This document shows positions 45,975-56,075 of a DNA stretch of 64,000 bases, piece after piece. This DNA is from Linyphia triangularis (lineage: Eukaryota; Arthropoda; Arachnida; Araneae; Linyphiidae), in the NCBI GenBank assembly GCA_963978545.1, contig OZ021724.1, positions 31,762,433 through 31,826,432 of the forward strand, in the 5' to 3' direction. The position numbers were made by a program, and so were the translations under genes. The notes below the pieces were generated by a model. It searched no databases. It saw nothing but the letters and a program-made list of their open reading frames with translations, and had not been told where the DNA came from. The number at the start of each line of letters is the position of its first letter. Position 1 is the first letter of the stretch.

Positions 45975-47609
45975 TCAACTTTGGTTCTGACATACTTTTT
46001 TCAATGCTAAGTTTGATTTCCACTTATTGATCCAGCCGCGAAGTGTTGATCGTGCCAAAGAAGAATTGCAATCAATAAGTTTTTCAAACTCACTTGAAAG
46101 GAAGGCTTCGAAAGGTGGTTCGACAAGGAAGCTTATGGCAGCCTCTTTCAAGTCCTTGTCCTGGTGCAAGTCCGCTAAGATTAGAATATTGTAAACATTG
46201 ACTTCGTTGAGAGCACTCTTCATAAAAGAGGAGCATTTCTTCTTCAGTGAAGTGACTTGATACCTATCCGCCGCTGAATATAACTTGATGGCACTCTCAC
46301 ATTCGAGACCTTCTATCGAATCGGTGTACATGAAATATAGCATTTGCTCCAAAGTCTTAGCTTCAACATCGGAAATGTTTATGGTGTTTGAGATCTTTTC
46401 GGCAGCTTGTTGTTCAAACATGGTGCTGACCAAGGCAGATCTGCAACACAGGACTGTCTTGTGAGCCTGAAAGGTTTTGTCTTCAACTCTGAGTTTCACG
46501 TCAAAGTGCTTTTTGTCGTTGTAAAAAGATTTGAAGTCTTCGACCATCAACTCCAAGTCGTTGGAATCGTTGTTGGTTTTAGAAACAACAAAAGCGAAGT
46601 TATATTCTTCAATGTTGGACTCATTTTCGTCATCCTCAATCATACTGAAAGAACACAGCAAATAAAGCGTATCATTAGGTAAGCACAAGCTCTTGTTTAT
46701 CATCAATGTCTCTTTGGTAAAAAATGTCGGGAATGACCAAATCTCATCTTCGCATTGGGGTTCGAAATGGTTTTCACTTTCTGCTGAAATATGCTCTCTT
46801 CCACTGGTGTCCAGAACTGCCAAACGACATACCATATAATTGTGTCTTTCATACAGCTTTCGAATCTCAATTTGACCACTTTCATGCGATTCCCTGAATG
46901 AGAAGGATACAACAAGAGAAGTACCTCGCAAATGAACCGATACTTTTTGACCAATCTTAAATGAACTAATATTCTTGATGGGCCAAGTGAAACGTATTTT
47001 CTCTACTTTGAACCTTGTGCGTGCTGAATATTCATTGATGTAAGGAAAGAGCTTCATGTTTATGTCCGCAATTAGATGTCTTGACATGTCATGCATCTCT
47101 TTCGGTACTTCCTCGTCGTCCGAGTTGTCTGCTTCGTACAGACAATGTACTAGTGCTTTTACAGATTTGGTAGCACTAATGTTCGCAATTCCATTCTTTT
47201 CTTCTGACAAACGGCAACGTACTGTTAAAGTGTCCCTTGGTAAAAGCACGGTTTTCTTTTTGGATAACTCGGTTATTTGCATCAATTTGTGGTATGCCGT
47301 CGATAATTTTGAGTATACTTTTCTCGTGGATTCAAACTTGTACTCGGACACACCTTCGGCAATCACAAATGAAAATTGGCAGTCAATGGTAATTTCTGAA
47401 GGTCCTTGGTCATTTTTTCTGCATAGAGAGCATGCAATGAAGTTGCCCTTTTCACCCTTCGGGAATAAAGACAAAAACCACTTTGTCTTCGTCAGTGTTC
47501 CCATATGAAAACTAGGGCTTTTTATTGCACTTAATTTCTTTAACGGGCACATGCTGAAATTTTCCAATACCCATGTAAACACCACATCTTCTGTATAAAT
47601 ACGCTCCAT
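45975..47609 (-). CDS. MATH-MATH-BTB-BACK protein (speckle-type POZ-like), paralogue 2
   Basis: 544 residues, one exon. The start is taken at MERIYTEDVV (47609), aligned with the MER start of paralogue 1; the in-frame Met at 47654 would add a hydrophobic, unconserved stretch. Domains: MATH1 about 8-136, MATH2 about 203-327, BTB about 358-462 (DKTFQAHKTVLCCRSALVS), then 3-box/BACK (VYNILILADLHQDKDLK). By eye more than half of aligned residues match paralogue 1, 4.9 kb away on the same strand, so this is a tandem duplicate. The MATH1 substrate pocket has lost the SPOP-type Trp/Phe (AYHKLM), while MATH2 keeps WSFPTFF. An acidic DDEEVP stretch lies between the MATH domains. Probable Cul3 adaptor by family; the target is unknown. 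Intact frame and conserved motifs argue for function. Confidence 0.92.
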   Translation of the reverse strand: MERIYTEDVVFTWVLENFSMCPLKKLSAIKSPSFHMGTLTKTKWFLSLFPKGEKGNFIACSLCRKNDQGPSEITIDCQFSFVIAEGVSEYKFESTRKVYSKLSTAYHKLMQITELSKKKTVLLPRDTLTVRCRLSEEKNGIANISATKSVKALVHCLYEADNSDDEEVPKEMHDMSRHLIADINMKLFPYINEYSARTRFKVEKIRFTWPIKNISSFKIGQKVSVHLRGTSLVVSFSFRESHESGQIEIRKLYERHNYMVCRLAVLDTSGREHISAESENHFEPQCEDEIWSFPTFFTKETLMINKSLCLPNDTLYLLCSFSMIEDDENESNIEEYNFAFVVSKTNNDSNDLELMVEDFKSFYNDKKHFDVKLRVEDKTFQAHKTVLCCRSALVSTMFEQQAAEKISNTINISDVEAKTLEQMLYFMYTDSIEGLECESAIKLYSAADRYQVTSLKKKCSSFMKSALNEVNVYNILILADLHQDKDLKEAAISFLVEPPFEAFLSSEFEKLIDCNSSLARSTLRGWINKWKSNLALKKVCQNQS

Positions 47610-47926
47610 ATTTAAAGTGATTTTGATAGCTTTGTTCAAATAAAAAAAGTACACATTAATTTAACAGCAAAAGGGAATGAAATATTATATTCCAAGCCAA
47701 ACGGCAAAAGAAAAGGTTGAGTTGTGCAGTCAGAAAAAAGGATTATAAAATGCTATGATGTTAAAAAGATGCATTATGATACCACAGTTTTCGGAAATGT
47801 CTGACGTCACAACAACGCAGTTTGTTTCAACCATTGTTTTGGTAATTCTATGAAGTTAAAATTTTAACCTTCAAAACGGCTTTAATTAGTGGTTGCTGGT
47901 GATAAATTAAATAGTGGTCTCAGTAA
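47610..47926. other. 5' flank of MATH-BTB paralogue 2
   Basis: Presumed promoter region by position. An AT-rich TTATAAAA word near 47744 could act as a TATA element on either strand; weak evidence. Confidence 0.3.
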
Positions 47927-48010
47927 GTTGGTTTGTACACTCGAGGACTTATTTTTATGCACAATGACGGTTCATCAGGCCGGGACTTGCAACTTAAAGT
48001 GGATTCCGAA
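47927..48010 (-). mobile_element. SINE family B, 3' half only
   Basis: Reverse orientation; matches the body and tail (GGATTCCGAA to GTTGGTTTGTAC region). The head is missing, as in 5'-truncated retroposition. Confidence 0.75.
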
Positions 48011-48482
48011 AGTTCAATTTTAAATAATCTCGTACATAAATGTCATTTTAAAAATTAAATTTTAAAGATGGTAAGTGATAAACATACGGGTATTTGACTG
48101 AATAACCTGGTCAAAAATCCAATTTCAAAATTTTAGCATCGAATAAATTTAACTGTTGGGGTATGAAGTTAAATATTTTTTTTATCATAGGGTTACTGCT
48201 TTAGTTATGTGTCGTTTTGGTCCTCTTAAAATTATTAGAAAATGAGTTATGTCTCTATAATTACACAGGATTAGTGTGATTTAGTTTTTTAATATGAACT
48301 TTGATGACTCAATAAGAAGACATATCATTACCCAGAAAATGGTATTAGATCTCACGTATGCTTTATAAACACGTGTTTACGAGCTATTGCATGCCTTTCA
48401 GAGTTTTTACTAAATTGTAAAATAAGGATAAAGGGTCATGTGAATTATAGTGAGTATGGTTTTGCGAACTCGTAATACTTTA
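48011..48482. other. intergenic, no feature recognised
   Basis: AT-rich, nothing supported. Confidence 0.45.
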
Positions 48483-48518
48483 CCAACCAATACTTTACGA
48501 AAGTAAAGTATTGGTTGG
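48483..48518. repeat. 16-bp perfect hairpin with GAAA loop
   Basis: CCAACCAATACTTTAC (48483-48498), loop GAAA, then the exact reverse complement (48503-48518). The arms contain the CCAACCAA tail word of the SINEs, so this looks like two tail ends joined head to head. Confidence 0.85.
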
Positions 48519-48674
48519 TTGGAGTTTAACGGCGCAAGAGCAATACGTGGGCCATATTTCGCCAACATAAGTATTATAATTTAATACAAGCGTAAATTAG
48601 AATTAGATATTAAACTGGAGGCCCCGACTGGTCTCTCATCAGGGGGTTCGACCAGCCGAAAACCTCCAGGAGGC
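48511..48674 (-). mobile_element. SINE-like family C, copy 1
   Basis: Read in reverse, this ends GCGCCGTTAAACTCCAACC, with the same AACC-type tail as families A and B, and contains a B-box-like GGTCGAACCCCC. The block 48603-48674 is an inverted match to 49108-49179. The 5' limit beyond 48674 is unclear. Confidence 0.6.
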
Positions 48675-48900
48675 TTTTCTTAAAGAGCACGGCCCCAAAA
48701 GGCTTCTGCAGAACACTTTTTGGATGTGTTGTTATAAACTGCACATTTTTTATACGGGTTCATCGTTTTTTTTTTTTTTTTTTAAAGGGGTAAGTTCTCG
48801 GGATTTTTTTTATTTTAATGCATTGTATACTTTTTGTAATACAATTTCTTATTTACTCATTGTTGCGTCGAGGTTTAAGAGTGACATTTTGTACGGAAAC
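48675..48900. other. spacer between inverted repeats
   Basis: Contains a T-run near 48767-48783 and a plus-strand frame without recognisable product that continues into the SINE. Confidence 0.4.
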
Positions 48901-48913
48901 GCCTTCCTTTCAG

Positions 48914-49090
48914 GCCGACCAAACGGTATAGTGGTTAGCGTGCTAGCCTCTAGACCGCGAGGTTGAGGGTTCGAGTCCCGTGTTAGGCATGGGTGTTTGT
49001 AAATGTATGTTGGCTTGTCTAATGACGAATGTTTCGGCGCATTATAGCCCTCGTGTTGCTGACGGCGCAGGATAATCTGAAACCAACCAA
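48914..49090 (+). mobile_element. SINE family A, full length, nested
   Basis: 177 bp with intact A-box region and B box (GGTTCGAGTCC). Perfect 13-bp duplication GCCTTCCTTTCAG at 48901-48913 and 49091-49103. It sits between the two family C arms. Confidence 0.93.
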
Positions 49091-49107
49091 GCCTTCCTTT
49101 CAGAAAC

Positions 49108-49245
49108 GTCTCCTGGCGGTTTTCGACTGGTCGAACCCCCTGATGAGAGATCAGTCGGGGCCTCCAGTTTAATATCTAATTATAATTCGTGTTTGTACTG
49201 GTTATAAATTCTACAGTTAAGCTGCTTTTGCGCCCACGTGGACTT
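49108..49245 (+). mobile_element. SINE-like family C, copy 2 (inverted)
   Basis: 72-bp arm 49108-49179 is the reverse complement of 48603-48674 with few changes. Weaker similarity continues to the CCCACGTGG word near 49233. The AACC tail of copy 1 is absent. Confidence 0.6.
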
Positions 49246-50544
49246 GTACTGTTTTTTATCCTAACTTTTTGATGTTTTTGATAATTGATTCATTTTCTAT
49301 TTTTTAAATTTGCTTGTATTTTAATACAAGTTTACATTTGGTTATTAAGTGAATAGAATGAAGACAGTATTTTTAAGTGTATACCTGTCAGAGTTCTCGA
49401 CAATCACGCCAAATGGACGATTTCTGTGTTTTTATTATAAAAAAAATTATAAAACTGTCGATTTATTAGCAAATGATGAACTTTCTGTAGTTCAGGGATC
49501 GGTTTGCAAATAGAATCCAGTAAATTATTTTATTTAAGGTAAAAAGAAAATCATCCTCTAAAGTTTTAAGTACCAGCTGATCCAAACGTAATATGAGATT
49601 TGAAAAATTGATTATTCACTAACATTCGAAAGTAGAAAAACACGTTTGAAAGAAATGTTCTGAAAGTATGAAATTGTTTTTTTCCTGATAAATGGTTCAG
49701 AAGGTAAATGCGAATTACTGCTTAGTTTTAGTAAAAAAGGCTGAATAATGATAATCATTAAGATTTTAATGATGAGCCTCATTTAAATAAATAAAATAAT
49801 TACTTTATTTTGTAATAATAAATAATTATTTACTTTACTTTGTCAGGGAAACAAAAGCTTTTCTCACACTGGGTAACGTGTGTAAAAAACATTTTTCTGC
49901 ACATTTTGGTGAAACAGCTTCTACCTACTGGAAATGATCAATAATTGCTATTTTTTTTTCTCAATAAACTACGTTACACAAATATCAGCTATTGCGGCAA
50001 ATGGATAAAATTGATTTTTCGGTACGTTTAAATTCAGCTTATCAGCATCTAATCATCTGCACTGTAGTAATTTTACTCTGATTTAATAATTATTCCATGA
50101 GTTAGTTACAGAACAGTTAAACTAATCTCCATAGAAGAGTACACTCTTCATTACTTCCAAGCGTATTTCCCCAAAAATAAGACGCTGCGCTGCTTAAATT
50201 GCATGGTCTGTTGCCAAATATTCTGTTTCTTTCGGATCATCCATCTCAGACTCACCTACAAAATCACTGCCAAAATTTTGAAACAATAAATAAGACTGCT
50301 CCGATTAAACCAATCAATAAAAAATAAAAAAATAATAACTACACACAGGCTTTCAAGCCCAAACGTTTCAATCACATGCCTCTCCAAAACAACGAAACGG
50401 CATCCCCAAAATATCCTCCCTCCTTTTGAAAAACCTCTTCCTACCACCAGACAACCGATCACGCCAACTTCCACCCACACAACCCCCCTCCCCCTCCAAC
50501 AAACCCATAGAAGACGATCCCCAAATTAAAGTGAAGTGAATCAA
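49246..50544. other. intergenic, AT-rich
   Basis: Nothing recognised except a pyrimidine-rich stretch at about 50380-50500. The frames there are unsupported. Confidence 0.45.
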
Positions 50545-50765
50545 TAAAGAGTGTGGTATAATCGCGGTATTCCATGACAGAGGTCTTCATTAGGATGGCC
50601 GCCCGGGAGGACTTTGATTGGGCTGGTGGGACACTCCCAATGCACCCCTCCCTTGGCTGTAAAGTGAAACCACACCCTGAAGGAGTGGGTGATGGCCATT
50701 TTTTTCTTCTTCTTGATGTCTTGGCACATAAGCGATGCCTGATGGATCGGGCATAGATAAAGGGA
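50545..50765. other. GC-richer island
   Basis: Balanced composition with GATGGCCGCCCGGGAGG near 50595 and open on both strands for about 60 codons. It looks like a regulatory island rather than an exon; no family match. Confidence 0.3.
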
Positions 50766-51029
50766 GTTCTTTGCTAACTTGCTGAATCGGACATGTTTGG
50801 AGGGTTGTTGGATGTAGATCCGGAATTACAGTTGAAGGTTTAGAAAGGCCGTTGAAGTTCCATGATTTCCTGTTCTACGGGTTCAATCGATAGTCTGGTA
50901 ATAATTCATGCTTACATTCCACAATTCCAACAGATAACCATTATCATTTTTACCACGGGTCTTGATCTTAAAGGAACACCATCCAAGTTGGTTTGTGACA
51001 GTGAAACTCTTCTTCAGAGACCTCTGTGG
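50766..51029. other. intergenic, no feature recognised
   Basis: Short unique stretch before the nested SINEs. Confidence 0.4.
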
Positions 51030-51395
51030 CTACCTGGCGGGTTTGGGGTTAGCGCTCTGGCCGTGCATGCCAAAGATGTCGGGCCGACCAAAAGGTATAG
51101 TGTTTAGAATACTAGCTTCTAGACTACGAGGTTGCGGGTTCGAGTCCCGTGTAAGGCATGGGTGTTATTATAAATGTATGTTGGCTTGTCAAATGACGAA
51201 TGTTTCGGAGCATTATAGCCCTCGTGTTGCTGACGGTGCCAGAAAATCTGAAAACAACCAAGCCAAAGGTGTCGGGTTCGAATCCTGAGTTAGGCATAGA
51301 TGTTAGTTGTGGTTTGGAATCTACGTTAAACTGTAGGTCCTGGCCTGATTATCCGTTACTGTGCAAAAAGTAGATCATTGAGCGTACAAACCAAT
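51030..51395 (+). mobile_element. SINE family B interrupted by family A
   Basis: Head at 51030-51082 (GGGGTTAGCGCTCTGGCC) and remainder from 51262 (GGGTTCGAATCCTGAGTTAGG, an exact B box, then body and an ACAAACCAATT end). The family A copy lies between, in the region separating the two boxes. Confidence 0.85.
51083..51261 (+). mobile_element. SINE family A, full length, inside family B
   Basis: 179 bp, with flanks GCCAAAGATGTCGG (51069-51082) and GCCAAAGGTGTCGG (51262-51275), 13/14 matching. The A-box is mutated (TAGTGTTTAGAATAC), the B box is intact. This fixes the order: B first, then A. Confidence 0.92.
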
Positions 51396-53454
51396 TACGT
51401 ACTACTGCGAAGAAAGGTTAGATTGTTGAACGATTAGCAACTTTACCGAATTTGCCAATTTTGGATAACTTTTGGTGGATAAATTTTTGGTTCTCTGGCC
51501 GTACAAAAGAAAAAAAAGTTTTGCACGACAAGAGAAAGGTGAATTGTGATGAAACCTACATATAATTAAAGTGGAAAATATTTGTGATAAACTTGAACTC
51601 TTTGTTAAGTTGCTACGACATGACTATTGAAGAAACATTGCCTGATGAAAGAATAAAGTGAAACTTAGTACGTACTGAAGTAATTTATGAGAATATTAGA
51701 TGGGGGGGGGGGGGGAGTGCACAGCATGGCTCGGGCTTAAATAGCTGTGGTCCGACGTTGTTCGGTACAACCCAGTTCAGTTGATTCAGACAATTGTTAG
51801 TTATAACTATGCCTTCTTTCAAGCCTTATCGTTGATTTCCCCACCTTAACCACAAAACATCATGAAAAAAATCGTGTTCCCGATGATCTGTATTAATCAA
51901 GACAGAAAAAAACCTGGTTTAAATTGGTTTAGTAGGTTTTAAGTTATGATCTTACTTCTTTAGGTATTGGAAAGAAGGATGGGGTGGTTTTTAGAAATCT
52001 CATGCAACCAGTGACCTTTTTTCTTGTTTCGAAAATCAAGTGAACAAAATTTCATCAAGATCGAAATAAAACTGTAGATTTATGATTTATTTAAAGGATA
52101 AATGTACCCATACGCATCAAAGGAAACTCTTCTTTACATAAATAGATTTTTAGATGATAAATGATTGATTGTGCAAAGTATAATGAATACAAGTTACAAT
52201 TTAGTTATATTTTCTAAACCTGTAGTCGTGGTTATGCTATGCATGATAAAAGTCCAAATCTCTCTATGATAAAAACCCTCATTATGCAGAGCATATTATT
52301 TAAATGATAGATTATGCGAGAAAAATATCAAACTATGCAATAACTATACAGAAAAAATACCCATATATTCTAAATTGCCTTTTGTGAAATATTTGTGTAA
52401 AAAGCAATGATGTATTTTTCTTTGAGGACTGTTTCTGATAGAATATTGGCTTCAAACGAGCTTGGGGTGACGCACAAGTATGGTTTGATGTCGGAAACCA
52501 ACTTCAAGTTTTATATCACGGTCTGTTTACTAATTTATTGTTTAAATATAGTTGTTCAAACAAGCAAATCTCGCATCCTATAGCGGTGGCAGGTTTTTAA
52601 CGAACATTATGAGAATATAAACTTTCAAAGGCATTATTTCGAATCCAACAGATGTCATATGCTTTAGCCTTAGCACACGAAGATATTTTGACTACACGCG
52701 CATATTTCTCTAACATTGATTTGTGCAGGTAACATCCCCATTTAGACCCAACTTTGGTATTGACTTTACCCACATTATAAGTAAAAAAAAAAAAAATAAC
52801 GCCTTTTCCATCCCTTCTTTATCGTGAAGAATAGCCACTACGTATTTTTATATATTCTGTAAATTCCCCTTTAGTACCACCCCTCGGCGTAAGGGAGTTG
52901 AGAGAGAGGGGTGGGGGTGGGAGGTGACATGCAAAAAGATCTTTAGTTTTTTTGGGTGGGTAGGGTGGAAAGAGGGTGTGATAGCGTCGGAATCCGAGGT
53001 TGTCACAAGGAGATTAATATTGTGGAGAGGAAAATACGTAAAAAAAAAAGTTTTAAGTGAGAGTTTAGAAAAGGGGTTGAGTTTTTTTTGTATCGTTTGC
53101 AATGATTTTTTTTTTGGAGGGAGGAGAGGTTTCGGGGTTATTAGTCACCTGCATTGGTGTTTATTGTTATTGGGAATTTGGATAAGTACACACTGTGGTA
53201 AAATGAATGGCTCAAATTAGCTGAAATGGGTCTTTGGCCGAATGTTTAATGATTTGTAATATTTTCCCGATTGGTGATAAAAATACTGGGTCTTTATAAT
53301 AAAAGTTTCTCTTTGAAATAAACATAAAAGAAAAACTATTGGAATTTTTTTTTATCAAACTTGGTAAATGTGTATACGAGGACATGGGATTTTATTTTCC
53401 GAAAATAAATAAACAAATTAATAAAATACTAAGAGGAAATGGCTGTGTATGCAG
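51396..53454. other. intergenic with poly(G) and a purine-rich stretch
   Basis: A G-run lies at about 51703-51716. 52870-53140 is G/A-rich (GGGGTGGGGGTGGGAGG near 52908), giving spurious frames on both strands. No gene or transposon recognised. Confidence 0.45.
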
Positions 53455-53522
53455 TAATGTTAAACGAAATAAGACATTTTAAAATTTGTAAATGTTTTCA
53501 TGTCTTATTTCGTTTAACATTA
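53455..53522. repeat. 23-bp perfect inverted repeat (hairpin)
   Basis: Arms 53455-53477 and 53500-53522 are exact reverse complements (core AAACGAAATAAGACAT) around a 22-nt loop. Allowing one mismatch the stem extends about five more pairs (ATGCA/TGCAT). Arm and loop sizes fit a microRNA-like precursor or a tiny palindromic element. Confidence 0.85.
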
Positions 53523-53558
53523 GTGCATGTATCGCTAGTGGTTTTTTTTTAAAAAGCT

Positions 53559-53594
<36 letters not shown>

Positions 53595-54229
53595 GGAAAT
53601 TAAAATTCCATGATCTTTTATACACTTTTAGCAAGTTTGACCATATTTTGCAAAGTAGTTTTTCTTTTATGGCTATTTCAAAGTAAAACTTTAATTATAA
53701 AGACCCTGTATTTTTCCATGTGAAATTTGTTTCGATGAGAAATATATATATTTTTTGTTTCTTTTTAAATCTGGAATTGAAATGTGAGTAACAGTGTTTC
53801 CATTTCAATGAATATTTGACCTCTAATATATCCCTTTTTAAGTTAATGATATAGATTATAGATTAGGAAAACATACCTAACAGATTTTACAAGTTGACAA
53901 CTTACAACTTAAACTTGCATTGTATTCAGAACTTAGGATATACGTTACTTTCAAAGTTTTTGTTTTTATATTTATTATTTTTTTATTTTATTTTATTAGT
54001 TTACTATATTATTTATTTCAGCAGGTTATTTTTTAAGAATTTTTTTAGCTTCGATAACTTTTAAAAATAAATGTATTTTTGTGTAAAATATGAACAGACC
54101 AGAATTTATCATAAAAAATATATTTAATTGATACCATAGTTTTAACTTTTTTGAAAAATTATGATAATATACATTTACCAGTTTTTGATTTATAAACCTT
54201 TTATTCCAAGAATCTTAACCCCTTGGGTA
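53523..54229. other. intergenic with poly(A) tract
   Basis: A-run at about 53563-53590, then AT-rich DNA. The Lys-rich 64-codon frame is a product of the A-run. Confidence 0.5.
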
Positions 54230-54243
54230 CAGATTTATTTGGG

Positions 54244-54423
54244 TTGGTTGGATGTATTCAGATTATCTGGCGCCGTCAGCCACACGAGGGCTATAATGCG
54301 CCGAAACTTTCGTCATTAGACAAGCCAACATACATTTACAAACACCCATGCCTAACACGGGACTCGAACCCGCAACCTCGAGGTCTAGAAGCCAGTACGC
54401 TAACCACTACACCGTTTGGTCGG
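54244..54423 (-). mobile_element. SINE family A, full length
   Basis: 180 bp in reverse, perfect 14-bp duplication CAGATTTATTTGGG (54230-54243, 54424-54437). Head, body and tail complete. The plus-strand 100-codon frame covering it is a SINE artefact. Confidence 0.93.
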
Positions 54424-54437
54424 CAGATTTATTTGGG

Positions 54438-55878
54438 AAAATTCTTGCGTTTTGAACGGTTGGTTGAAAACAATAAAGGAACTTTAAAGAAACACAGTCA
54501 AACAAATTATTTTTGTAAACTATAGGTAAAACAAGTGCATGACGAGTCTCAGCCGTCAAATGTACCCAAAGGGAAAAAGAAATTTCATTAATTCTTAAAA
54601 GAAATTTCACTAAATTCGGTGCTATTTAGACTTAAATACACCAAGAAATAACTTTATAGAAACCAATAATCATATTTAAATTAAAATCCAAGTTTAGATT
54701 GATACTTTTAGAGCACAGACCAGTGAAATTAAATTAAAGCGCTTTTTGAAGTCATAAAATAAAACCAATACTTTGAGTTGTTTCATAAAAACAAATTTAA
54801 ATTACCTTCAGTTTTAAGTTTTTTTAGTAAATTTTAATTCTGAAAACCTCATAAAAGTAAGGAAGTATGATTTTGTTTATGATACAAATGAAATGATTTT
54901 GGGTAAAAACTCTTTTCATGTGTTCTCTTCAATAAATGGAAAATAGATATTTATATTACATAAAATAAACATCGCATCCAATATTATATAAATATTAGAT
55001 CCGAATATTTGTTTAGTAAATAAATGTTTATAAAAGTTTGCCTCAACAATAAACAAATCGAGAAACGTGTGATAGTTTTCATTAAACTGTTTATTGATGT
55101 TTTACGTCTCCCTTTAACTTAAAAAATCGCTCAGAATACTCGAATTCATCGAAAACTTTGAATTTTCCGTAAACAACTAACACAACAAATTAAGAAAGCA
55201 TAAATGTAATCAAATTCAAATTATCGATTTTTATTGCTGATAGTTATTTGTAAACATTTTCTAATACTGGATTAGGAATGATTAATATAAATAACCACGA
55301 TAACAGTAATGCAGGTACTAAATACGCAACCCATAATCAATTTACTCATACACATTATAACTCTCAAACGTTTTATCGAAATTTCTAACGCAACTATACT
55401 GTATCTAAATGCTTTTATCGACTTTGTTCTGTAAAAAAACTTAAATGTACTAAAGTAGAAATCCTGTGCAACAATGTTCAATTGAGCTTCTTTTGCTTGA
55501 CGTGTGACGGTTGAAATTTTAGAAACAAACAATTCGTTGGATAAACAACAGCTGACATTTTAGAAACAATTCGTAGCAATTTGATTGGAAAATAGTTTCA
55601 ACATCTTTTCCTTTTGTCTTTCTGATTCTCTATAGAAAAGGGAAAACTTGCAATGGTATAGTGCCTACGAGCTGAAACCATTTAAAATCAATGTTATAGT
55701 TTTAGCTAAAGTAATAGAAGTCTATATGTTTTTCACCAGAAAAGTTAGTTGCACATCTTTAAGACATCATCAAGTTTTATTATGGAACTTTTTCAAAAAG
55801 TTGATGAAATTGTTTGATGGCACAATCAAATTTTCTACATATAAAACCAAATTTGCGTCTAATATTCCCATAAAATAT
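54438..55878. other. intergenic, no feature recognised
   Basis: AT-rich; short frames without family resemblance. Confidence 0.45.
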
Positions 55879-55886
55879 ACCACAAG

Positions 55887-56042
55887 CATGGGCGTCCCCA
55901 GGAGAGTGCAAGGGGGTGCATTTGCAACCCCCTGGATTTTAATAATGAAAAAGCTATAAATGAACAGGAAATAATAAAATGTTTAAATTTCGTTGTTATG
56001 ATGTGCATTAGTAATTGTTTCCATTTAAGTTTTCTTGTTAGT

Positions 56043-56075
<33 letters not shown>

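Noticed and set aside
54223..54525. Recurring peptide with QIIWRRQ and GYNAPK motifs (also at 18473 and 56396)
   Set aside because: Reverse or forward translation of SINE family A; present at every copy, so not a gene.
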